Source: Flavipsychrobacter stenotrophus (GTDB lineage: Bacteria; Bacteroidota; Bacteroidia; Chitinophagales; Chitinophagaceae). From it: a stretch of 15,750 bases of DNA. Both the position numbers and the translations under genes were made by a program. A model generated the notes under the pieces. The model was not told where the DNA came from. It saw only the letters and a list, made by a program, of their open reading frames with translations, and ran no database searches. Shown piece by piece: positions 6,856-13,218 of this stretch (its first letter is position 1; every line of letters begins with the position of its first letter). Location: NCBI GenBank assembly GCA_947379685.1, contig CANCOG010000048.1:1-15750 (forward strand). Direction: 5' to 3'.

Positions 6856-8730
6856 TTATTTAAGAATTTCAAGAATTTTGTTTTTCAATTCAACAGTAGT
6901 AAACGGCAGGCCCTGCATCTTCGACAAGCCTATTGCTGGTATCAGGTACTTAGCCTTGATCAGCTGAATCAGCTGACCGCAGTTCATTTCCGGAATCAGC
7001 ACCTTGTCGTATCCGTTCAGTAATTCACCGAGATTCTTCGGGAATGGGTTGATGTGGTGCAAATGCACATGTGCCACATCATAACCTTCTGCCAGCAATT
7101 CTCTTACCGCTGTCTTTATAGCTCCGCTAGTTGACCCCCAGCCCAGAACAACCAGTTTACCGGTTTCATTGCCGCTGTCTGGTTTTATTAAAGGAATGGT
7201 ATCAGCAATCTTCTCGATCTTCTCTGCACGTAAATGGGTCATTTTCTCGTGATTAACAGCATCGTAAGACACGTTACCGGTCTCATTTTGCTTTTCGAGT
7301 CCACCGATTCTGTGCATCAAACCCTTTGTACCGGGTTTTACCATCGGGCGAACGCCTCTTTCATCACGCTTGTAAGGATAAAAAGCACCATTTTCACCAT
7401 TTGGTTCTGTCACGAACGTAGCCTTAATTGGAGCCAGGTCCGCTGCAGCCGGGAACCGCCATGGTTCCGTTCCGTTCGCGATATAGCCATCGGTGAGACA
7501 AATAACTGGTGTCATGTGCTCAACGGCTATCCTTGCGGCTTCAAGAACTGTATTAAAACAGTCAGCAGGCGAAGAGGCTGCAATAACTGGCAAAGGGCCC
7601 TCACCATGCCTGCCATACATGGCTTGCATCAGGTCACTCTGTTCAGTTTTTGTTGGCAAACCTGTTGATGGTCCACCACGCTGAATATTAACAATGATCA
7701 ATGGAATTTCAAGAATTGTAGCGAGGCCGATAGCCTCTGTCTTCAGTGACATACCCGGACCCGAAGTTGTCGTAATACCCAAACCTCCTGCATAAGAAGC
7801 GCCAATCGCAGCACAAACTGCCGCGATTTCATCTTCTGCCTGGAACGTACGAATGTTGCTGCTCTTATACTTGGAAAGCTCATGCAACACATCCGATGCC
7901 GGAGTGATCGGATACGAACCAAGGAACAAAGGCATGCCAGAAAGTTCGCCGGCAGCAACCAGCCCTATAGCAGTTGCCTGGTTGCCAGATATGTTCCTGT
8001 AAACGCCCTTAGGCAGCTTAGCCGCAGAAACCTTGAAACGGGTAGTGAAAATTTCTGTATGATCACCAAAATTCCAGCCCGCCTTAAGTGTCTTAATGTT
8101 AGCGTCTGCGATATCTGGCTTCTTGGAGAACTTTTCATTAATGAAGGTGATCGTATAATCCATCGGCTCATCAAACATCCAGAACAGCAACCCGAGAACA
8201 AACATGTTCTTTGAGCGCTCAATTTCCTTCATGCCTAATCCTGTTCCGGCAAGGCACTCCTTTGTAAAACGTGTTACGTCTATTTTATGAACTGTATATT
8301 CATCGAGTGAGCCATTCTCCAATGGGTTAACCCCTTCAGGGTAGCCCGCCAGGCTTAAATTCTTCTTATCAAATCCGGCGGTATTAAGAATGATGATACC
8401 ACCTTTTTTCAAACGAGGAAGGTCAACTTTTAATGCAGCAGAGTTCATGGCCACAAGTACATCGTATTCGTCGCCGGGAGTAAAGATCTCTCTGCTGCCA
8501 AAATGCACCTGAAAACCCGAAACCCCAGCAGTAGTGCCTATCGGGGCACGAATTTCAGCTGGAAATTCGGGGAATGTACTCAAGTCATTGCCGAGATACG
8601 CCGCGGTGTCTGTAAATTGGTTACCCGTGAGCTGCATACCGTCACCTGAGTCACCTGAAAAACGTATTACTATACTGTCTGCCTCTATAATGGGTACCAG
8701 AGGCTTAAAATTAGTTTCTAATGTTTCCAT
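6856..8730 (-). CDS. korA: 2-oxoacid:ferredoxin oxidoreductase alpha subunit, fused gamma-alpha (probably 2-oxoglutarate)
   Basis: A 624-residue protein. Residues about 20-205 are the gamma domain (FSGDSGDGMQLTGNQFT, FPEFPAEIRAP, then VLVAMN), which packs around the active site. Residues about 243-450 are the pyrimidine-binding alpha domain, with the diagnostic YPITPAS at 273-279, a Glu300-containing AEDEIAA motif, the TTSGPGMSLKTEA stretch and the QRGGPSTGLPTKTEQSD segment. A C-terminal transketolase-like domain II follows (GWGSTSGA; NPFPKNL). The gamma-before-alpha fusion at about 600 residues is normal for Bacteroidota and actinobacterial KorA. It lies 21 bases after the ferredoxin and 8 bases before korB, so the three form one operon. 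YPITP-type alpha subunits without a fused ferredoxin are usually 2-oxoglutarate enzymes; substrate choice remains an inference. Confidence 0.93.
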   Translation of the reverse strand: METLETNFKPLVPIIEADSIVIRFSGDSGDGMQLTGNQFTDTAAYLGNDLSTFPEFPAEIRAPIGTTAGVSGFQVHFGSREIFTPGDEYDVLVAMNSAALKVDLPRLKKGGIIILNTAGFDKKNLSLAGYPEGVNPLENGSLDEYTVHKIDVTRFTKECLAGTGLGMKEIERSKNMFVLGLLFWMFDEPMDYTITFINEKFSKKPDIADANIKTLKAGWNFGDHTEIFTTRFKVSAAKLPKGVYRNISGNQATAIGLVAAGELSGMPLFLGSYPITPASDVLHELSKYKSSNIRTFQAEDEIAAVCAAIGASYAGGLGITTTSGPGMSLKTEAIGLATILEIPLIIVNIQRGGPSTGLPTKTEQSDLMQAMYGRHGEGPLPVIAASSPADCFNTVLEAARIAVEHMTPVICLTDGYIANGTEPWRFPAAADLAPIKATFVTEPNGENGAFYPYKRDERGVRPMVKPGTKGLMHRIGGLEKQNETGNVSYDAVNHEKMTHLRAEKIEKIADTIPLIKPDSGNETGKLVVLGWGSTSGAIKTAVRELLAEGYDVAHVHLHHINPFPKNLGELLNGYDKVLIPEMNCGQLIQLIKAKYLIPAIGLSKMQGLPFTTVELKNKILEILK

Positions 8731-8751
8731 TTTTAATTAAAATGAGTTGTT

Positions 8752-9099
8752 TTATGGGTGTAATGAATGCATTTTCACTTCAAGCTCTTCCTTTGATTCC
8801 ACATGTTCCTCATCGGGCAGGCAACAATCTACCGGACATACCGAAGCACATTGTGGCTCCTCGTGAAAACCAACACACTCAGTGCACTTGTCTGTAACTA
8901 TATAATACAGATCAGCCGAAACCGCCTCATTACCTGCATCAGCGTCAGCTGAAAATCCACTCTTTCCTACGAAAGTTCCCGACAATGAAGTCTTATAAGA
9001 AAAACGCCAGTCATCTCCACCCGCAAAAATGGCCCCGTTAGGACATTCTGGTTCGCAGGCCCCGCAATTGATACAATCTTCTGTGATTTTGATCGCCAT
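8752..9099 (-). CDS. Two-cluster [4Fe-4S] ferredoxin (Alvin type)
   Basis: A 115-residue electron carrier. The first cysteine set is CINCGACEPECP at residues 9-20 (Cys9, 12, 15, 19). The second is Cys72-x2-Cys75-x8-Cys84-x3-Cys88-Pro, the extended spacing typical of Allochromatium-type ferredoxins, with two more cysteines at 92-93. Between the two sets lies an insertion of about 35 residues (roughly 29-65, Gly/Ser/Asp/Ala rich) that classic clostridial ferredoxins lack, and an acidic C-terminal tail follows. As first gene of the operon with korA and korB, it is the likely electron acceptor of that enzyme. Its promoter region is shared with the divergent nuo operon, which makes complex I a plausible next electron acceptor; that link is inferred. 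Confidence 0.92.
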   Translation of the reverse strand: MAIKITEDCINCGACEPECPNGAIFAGGDDWRFSYKTSLSGTFVGKSGFSADADAGNEAVSADLYYIVTDKCTECVGFHEEPQCASVCPVDCCLPDEEHVESKEELEVKMHSLHP

Positions 9100-9117
9100 A
9101 GTTTTGAATTTTTTTTT

Positions 9118-9165
9118 TAAAAGTATAAATTCTGGGCGTAAAAGAAAATTTATTTTATACTTTTA
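9118..9165. promoter_or_regulatory. Inverted repeat in the divergent fdx/nuoA promoter region, candidate operator or paired promoters
   Basis: A perfect 12-bp inverted repeat, TAAAAGTATAAA at 9118-9129 and TTTATACTTTTA at 9154-9165, with 24 bases between the arms (36 bases centre to centre). Each arm, read outward, contains TACTTTTA, one base from the Bacteroidota -7 consensus TAnnTTTG. The arms could therefore be divergent -7 elements, one 20 bases from the ferredoxin start and one about 90 bases from nuoA, or half-sites for a shared regulator. No TTG lies at the expected -33 distance in either direction. Confidence 0.4.
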
Positions 9166-9254
9166 GGTATGATACTTGTCAGTATCGGCTCGTACTATTA
9201 TCATTGTAACGTTAAATTAAGCTTAAAACTCAAAAAAACCGCCAAAAACACGCT

Positions 9255-9638
9255 ATGGGATCATCAGCTATCATCCTTTTAATAATAACAGGCATTGCAT
9301 TTGCCGGCGGCGGCATCCTTATTTCGAAGGCAATTGCCAAAACTTCAAAGAACATTAACAAGGGTCAACCCTACGAGTGCGGTGTACCTACTACAGGCAC
9401 ATCATGGATTCAGTTCAACGTGGGTTACTACCTTTTTGCACTGATATTCCTGGTGTTCGATGTAGAACTTGTGTTTATGTACCCCTGGGCCGTAGTGGTA
9501 AAAAAAATGAGTCAGGTACATGAAGCAGGGTCACAATCAGTGAATTTTACCGGCTTGTTTGAAATCGTTATTTTTATGTTTATCCTTTTTATGGGTCTTC
9601 TTTATGCCTGGAGAAAGGGAGCATTGAAATGGATGTAG
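9255..9638 (+). CDS. nuoA: NADH-quinone oxidoreductase (complex I) subunit A
   Basis: A 127-residue membrane subunit with three predicted helices (about 5-25, 57-78 and 100-119). Family signatures are Tyr-Glu-Cys-Gly at 40-43 in the loop after helix 1, and FDVELVFMYPWA at 68-79. In complex I this subunit belongs to the region linking the quinone site to the proton-pumping arm. It is the first gene of the plus-strand nuo operon. Unusually, the next gene is not nuoB but a nucleotidyltransferase, after a 61-base A-rich spacer. Confidence 0.95.
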   Translation: MGSSAIILLIITGIAFAGGGILISKAIAKTSKNINKGQPYECGVPTTGTSWIQFNVGYYLFALIFLVFDVELVFMYPWAVVVKKMSQVHEAGSQSVNFTGLFEIVIFMFILFMGLLYAWRKGALKWM

Positions 9639-9642
9639 GTGG

Positions 9643-9686
9643 AAAAGTAAAAACTGAAAAAGTAAAAAGTAAAAATCCTAAAAAGT
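9643..9686. repeat. AAAAAGT heptad spacer between nuoA and the nucleotidyltransferase gene
   Basis: Exact AAAAAGT units lie at 9657-9663, 9664-9670 and 9680-9686, with degenerate 7-base neighbours (AAAAGTA at 9643, AAAAATC at 9671). The spacer marks the left junction of the inserted gene pair. Similar units lie at 4619-4639, and a weaker version (GAAGTAAAAACTAA) before nuoH near 13199. Confidence 0.55.
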
Positions 9687-9699
9687 TGGCTTGGGGTAG

Positions 9700-10023
9700 A
9701 TGATACATGACAAACAACAGATATTACAGTTGATCAAAAAAACGGTTCATGATATAGAACCTACGGCTACTGTTATTTTGTATGGCTCGTATGCGCGAGA
9801 TGAAGAAAGGGAAAATTCGGATATTGATTTGTTGATTTTGCTTGATACTGATAAAGCCAGAATTTCATGGGGCGATTCAAAAAAGATCTTTTCTTCAATT
9901 GGTAATATTGAAATGGAGACAAGTAAAGTTATTGTCCCGATGATATATTCTAAAAAAAAATGGGCAAATCATCGTATTACACCATTTTATGAAAACGTGA
10001 AACGGGAAGGGATTTTATTATGA
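9700..10023 (+). CDS. MNT-type nucleotidyltransferase (antitoxin-like partner of HEPN)
   Basis: A 107-residue minimal nucleotidyltransferase. The signature is at residues 29-43: Gly29-Ser30, then Arg33, then Ser-Asp41-Ile-Asp43-Leu, the metal-binding pair of the polymerase-beta fold. The usual third acidic residue is not in its standard place (hydrophobic residues around 77-82); Glu71 or Glu73 may replace it. The C-terminus (ITPFYENVKREG) is typical of a Bacteroidota subfamily paired with HEPN proteins. In characterised MntA-HepT systems this protein is the antitoxin and AMPylates the HEPN toxin. It overlaps the HEPN gene by ATGA and sits co-directionally inside the nuo operon. Function is inferred from pairing and family. 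Confidence 0.85.
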   Translation: MIHDKQQILQLIKKTVHDIEPTATVILYGSYARDEERENSDIDLLILLDTDKARISWGDSKKIFSSIGNIEMETSKVIVPMIYSKKKWANHRITPFYENVKREGILL

Positions 10024-10415
10024 CCGACAAAGAAAGAGAGGAATTAGTGTACTATCGGTTTTCTAAGGCAAAAGAAGCCATTTCAGATGCGCTTGAATTA
10101 ACTGGTCGAAAAAAATGGAATCTAGCAATAAATAGGTTATATTATGGATGCTTTTACGGGGTAATTGCACTTTTAGCTGATAGAGAAATTTACACCAAAA
10201 CGCATATGGGTGCGAAGCAAATGCTTAGCTTACATTTTGTTAAATCGGGAGAATTCAGCAAAGAATTAAGTGATCTATATTCAAAGTTATTTAGCATGAG
10301 GCAAAGTGGCGATTACGAAGATTTTTGCGAATACGAAGAAGAAGATGTATTGGAATTAATTGCACCAGCAAATGAATTTATTAAAGCTATTGAACAAATT
10401 TTATACAATATATAA
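10020..10415 (+). CDS. HEPN-domain protein (toxin-like partner of the nucleotidyltransferase)
   Basis: A 131-residue, mostly helical HEPN protein (PF05168-like). It has the RLYYGCFYGVIALL helix at about 39-52, the HMGAKQMLSLHFV segment at 62-74, and Arg94-x3-Asp98-Tyr99 in MRQSGDYEDF. The strict Rx4-6H ribonuclease motif of HepT toxins is not met: no His follows Arg94, and the RxxxDY form stands in its place. RNase activity is therefore uncertain. Its ATG overlaps the nucleotidyltransferase stop (ATGA), and its stop overlaps the nuoB start (TAATG), so translation of all three could be coupled. The lines I counted are about one third G+C, lower than nuoD, which suggests later acquisition. It could be a toxin, a regulator or a domesticated gene. 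Confidence 0.8.
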   Translation: MTDKEREELVYYRFSKAKEAISDALELTGRKKWNLAINRLYYGCFYGVIALLADREIYTKTHMGAKQMLSLHFVKSGEFSKELSDLYSKLFSMRQSGDYEDFCEYEEEDVLELIAPANEFIKAIEQILYNI

Positions 10416-10945
10416 TGGCAGAAACTGAAAAAATGATATTCCCGGCCCAGTTGCACCAAACTGCTGATGGCGGGATTGTAGTTTCCAAACTGGACGATAT
10501 AATTAACTGGGCTAGGTCTAACTCCCTTTGGCCGCTGGTTTTCGGTACAAGTTGCTGTGCAATTGAAATGATGTCAGCAGCCGATGCGAAGTACGATTGG
10601 TCCAGATTTGGATTTGAGGTGGCTCGCGCTACCCCTCGCCAGGCTGATCTGATCATTGTTGCTGGCACAATAGTCATGAAAATGGCTCCGGTACTCAAGA
10701 GATTGTATGACCAGATGCCTGATCCAAAGTATGTTATTGCCATGGGCGCCTGCACTATCTCAGGTGGGCCGTTTTTCTATAACACATACTCAGTCGTAAA
10801 GGGTGTCGACCATGTAATACCTGTCGACGTTTATATTCCCGGCTGCCCTCCCCGACCAGAGGCTTTGCTTCATGCAATGATCACGCTTCAGGAAAAAATA
10901 AAGAATGAGACCTATTTCGGACCGTCAAAAACTATCGAGAAATGA
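10415..10945 (+). CDS. nuoB: NADH-quinone oxidoreductase subunit B (cluster N2)
   Basis: A 176-residue peripheral-arm subunit that carries [4Fe-4S] cluster N2, the last electron donor to quinone. Ligands are Cys47-Cys48 (GTSCCAIEMM), Cys113 (MGACTISGG) and Cys144 (IPGCPPRPEA), the standard set with adjacent cysteines. The start codon shares its A with the HEPN stop codon, and the stop overlaps nuoC through ATGA. Nothing suggests the inserted pair has damaged this gene. The chosen ATG leaves a normal-length N-terminal extension before the first motif. Confidence 0.96.
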   Translation: MAETEKMIFPAQLHQTADGGIVVSKLDDIINWARSNSLWPLVFGTSCCAIEMMSAADAKYDWSRFGFEVARATPRQADLIIVAGTIVMKMAPVLKRLYDQMPDPKYVIAMGACTISGGPFFYNTYSVVKGVDHVIPVDVYIPGCPPRPEALLHAMITLQEKIKNETYFGPSKTIEK

Positions 10946-11397
10946 CCAACGAAGAATTGAAGGTGTCCGTTAGTGCGCTTTACCCCGCCATTACGTTCGA
11001 TGAAACAGGTGAATTCCTCAATGCAATTTCCAGCGTCGCTGAATTCCGGTCCGTTATGAAAACCCTTCGGCATAATAAGGAACTTGAATTTGACTTTCTA
11101 TTTTGCCTCACATGTATCGACTGGAAGACACACCTAATGATGGTGTATCACCTTATGTCGAAGACACATAAGCATGTTCTTGTTTTAAAAGTGAAGCTGG
11201 ACGACACCAAAGATCCGCAAATTGAATCGGTCGCTGACATCTGGAAAACTGCTATTTTTCATGAGCGAGAGGTATTTGACCTCTTTGGAGTGAACTTTAA
11301 AAATCACCCGGACATGAGGCGTATCCTCCTCGATGAATCCTGGGATGGTTTCCCGCTTAGAAAAAATTATGTTGACGAAAATATGATATCCATATGA
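10942..11397 (+). CDS. nuoC: NADH-quinone oxidoreductase subunit C
   Basis: A 151-residue subunit of the quinone-side module of complex I; it binds no cofactor. Family motifs are EREVFDLFG at 108-116, the HPDMRRIL segment and FPLRKNY at 137-143. It is a separate gene, whereas Escherichia coli and Bacteroides have a nuoCD fusion. It overlaps nuoB at its start and nuoD at its end by ATGA, so B, C and D look translationally coupled. It is shorter than many homologues because it lacks a long acidic tail after FPLRKNY. Confidence 0.95.
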   Translation: MTNEELKVSVSALYPAITFDETGEFLNAISSVAEFRSVMKTLRHNKELEFDFLFCLTCIDWKTHLMMVYHLMSKTHKHVLVLKVKLDDTKDPQIESVADIWKTAIFHEREVFDLFGVNFKNHPDMRRILLDESWDGFPLRKNYVDENMISI

Positions 11398-12515
11398 GTT
11401 TATTAGGCGCTCCCGAAGTAACAGAAGACGGAGAATTTATCATAAATATAGGCCCTCAGCACCCATCTACCCACGGTGTACTACATCTTAAGGTTTGGCT
11501 CGATGGCGAAATGATCAAGAAGGTGCAACCACACCTCGGCTATATCCACAGGTCAATAGAAAAAATGTCGGAAAGCCTTTCCTACCGGAATTTCATTTTT
11601 GCTACAAGCCGGATGGACTATCTCAGTGCCCATATCAATAACGAAGCTTGTGCTCTGACCGTTGAAAAAGGCCTTCAAATTGAAGCTCCGCCACGCGCAC
11701 AGGTTATTAGAATAATAATGGCCGAACTTACGAGGCTTTCGTCTCACCAATTGTGGTGGGGATGTACAGGGCTCGACCTCGGTGCCGTATCGCCGTTCTT
11801 TTTTGCGTTCCGCGAAAGGGAAGCCATTATGGAAATAATGGAAGAAACCTGCGGCGCACGGCTCACCCAGAACTACATGGTTCCCGGTGGTGTTATGTAC
11901 GATATACACCCCAATTTCCAGAACCGGGTGAAAACAGTGCTCAAACAAATAAAAGAAAACTTCAAAGAATACGACCAGCTGCTTACCGGCAATGTCATTT
12001 TTGAAGGACGTACAAAGGGCGTAGGGTACCTTTCACCTGAAGATGCCATTTCTTATGGCTGCACTGGCCCAACAGCCAGAGGCTCAGGAGTCAGCTGTGA
12101 TATACGGAAATGGTTCCCATATGACGGTTACGAAAAAGTTCAGTTTGAAGAAATCCTGGGAACCGGAGGCGACTGCTATTCCCGTTACATGGTCCGCATG
12201 GCAGAAATGAAACAATCTGTATATATTATTGAACAATTGATCGATAATATTCCGGAAGGTGATTTCCAGGCAAAAACCAAGAACGTGATCAAGCTTCCCA
12301 AGGGCGAATTTTACCAGCGCGTGGAAACAGCCAGGGGGGAACTAGGCGTTTATATTGTTAGCGATGGTGCTGCTTCTCCCTACCGGATAAAGTATCGCTC
12401 TCCCAATTTCTCTAACCTCTCTGCACTTGAACATATGGCAACCGGAGCAAAAATTGGAGACCTTGTGGCAATAATGGCAACTATCGATCTGGTTATACCT
12501 GATGTGGATAGATAA
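11394..12515 (+). CDS. nuoD: NADH-quinone oxidoreductase subunit D (quinone site)
   Basis: A 373-residue subunit that forms the quinone pocket with NuoB. The conserved loop GPQHPSTHGVLHL is at 20-32, with His23 and His27; Asp75-Tyr76 (MDYLSA) matches the quinone head-group tyrosine region. The C-terminus ends in the usual Val-Asp-Arg. The length is a little under the 390-410 common in bacteria but all core motifs are present. In many bacteria nuoE, nuoF and nuoG follow; here the next gene, 18 bases on, is a Uma2-family protein and then nuoH. Confidence 0.96.
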   Translation: MSLLGAPEVTEDGEFIINIGPQHPSTHGVLHLKVWLDGEMIKKVQPHLGYIHRSIEKMSESLSYRNFIFATSRMDYLSAHINNEACALTVEKGLQIEAPPRAQVIRIIMAELTRLSSHQLWWGCTGLDLGAVSPFFFAFREREAIMEIMEETCGARLTQNYMVPGGVMYDIHPNFQNRVKTVLKQIKENFKEYDQLLTGNVIFEGRTKGVGYLSPEDAISYGCTGPTARGSGVSCDIRKWFPYDGYEKVQFEEILGTGGDCYSRYMVRMAEMKQSVYIIEQLIDNIPEGDFQAKTKNVIKLPKGEFYQRVETARGELGVYIVSDGAASPYRIKYRSPNFSNLSALEHMATGAKIGDLVAIMATIDLVIPDVDR

Positions 12516-12533
12516 CTATTTTATTCTGAAACC

Positions 12534-13136
12534 ATGGAAATCAGAGAGCCCGCAATAGCTTACGGAAAACAGAAATTCACTATCTCCGAGTACCTCGAAA
12601 TGGAAAATGCCTCTATTGAGAAGCATGAGTATTATAAGGGCGAAATATTCGATCGGGCGGATTGCAAACTGCAGCATTTAATTGTCACGGGGAACATTTT
12701 AGCCGGGTTGTTTTATGAACTTGAGGGAAGCTCATTTCAGCCGTTTGGTAGCGATGCCAGAGTGCACATTGAGAAAAACACTTTGTTTGCATATCCAGAT
12801 ATTTCTGTGTTTTGCGATGAGATCCGGTCCCTTAACAACGATGATCTCAATTTTCTTAATCCGACCGTGATTATCGAAGTACTTTCAGATTCAACAAAGG
12901 ATTATGACAAAAAAGGAAAATTCAAATTATATCGGGATATACCCACATTAAGGGAATACATACTCGTAGAACCTGAGACGTTCAACATTGAAGCATTCCA
13001 CATGAATGCTAATGGTTTTTGGGAGTTAAGAGAGTATACGAATGTTGATCAGACTTTAATAATGCCATCAATTCAGGCTGAATTACCATTGTCAGATATT
13101 TATAAAGAAACAACCTTGATCAAGAGCGTTAAGTAG
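12534..13136 (+). CDS. Uma2-family (DUF820) PD-(D/E)XK protein inserted between nuoD and nuoH
   Basis: A 200-residue protein with the Uma2 layout: the entry motif EKHEYYKGEIF at 29-39, RVHI followed by YPDISVFC (Asp89 as the catalytic aspartate), Glu115 in NPTVIIEVLSDST, then DYDKKGKFKLYRDIPTLREY at 123-142. As in most of the family, the lysine of ExK is replaced at its normal place (Glu-Val-Leu) and may be supplied by Lys127 or Lys129. The family is listed as putative endonucleases; it is abundant in cyanobacteria, Bacteroidota and Chloroflexota, and its role is mostly unknown. It lies in the nuo operon in the same direction, 18 bases after nuoD and 82 bases before nuoH, where nuoEFG would stand in a 14-gene cluster. 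No terminal repeats or direct duplications were found around it. Confidence 0.8.
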   Translation: MEIREPAIAYGKQKFTISEYLEMENASIEKHEYYKGEIFDRADCKLQHLIVTGNILAGLFYELEGSSFQPFGSDARVHIEKNTLFAYPDISVFCDEIRSLNNDDLNFLNPTVIIEVLSDSTKDYDKKGKFKLYRDIPTLREYILVEPETFNIEAFHMNANGFWELREYTNVDQTLIMPSIQAELPLSDIYKETTLIKSVK

Positions 13137-13218
13137 TAGTTTTTTGTTTGGTTTTTTGTAGTTTGGCAAACGATTCAATAGAACAAGATTTAGTTAAAAG
13201 AAGTAAAAACTAACGGAC

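Noticed and set aside
9171..9186. Small inverted repeat GATAC/GTATC near the nuoA promoter
   Set aside because: Only 5 bp per arm; too short to claim in AT-rich DNA.
12534..13136. Uma2 gene as part of a complete mobile element
   Set aside because: No transposase, terminal inverted repeats or target-site duplications were found between nuoD and nuoH.
13137..13218. Possible promoter for nuoH in the T-rich spacer (TAGTTTGG)
   Set aside because: It misses the TAnnTTTG pattern by one position of spacing, and no TTG lies at a good distance, so it cannot be called.
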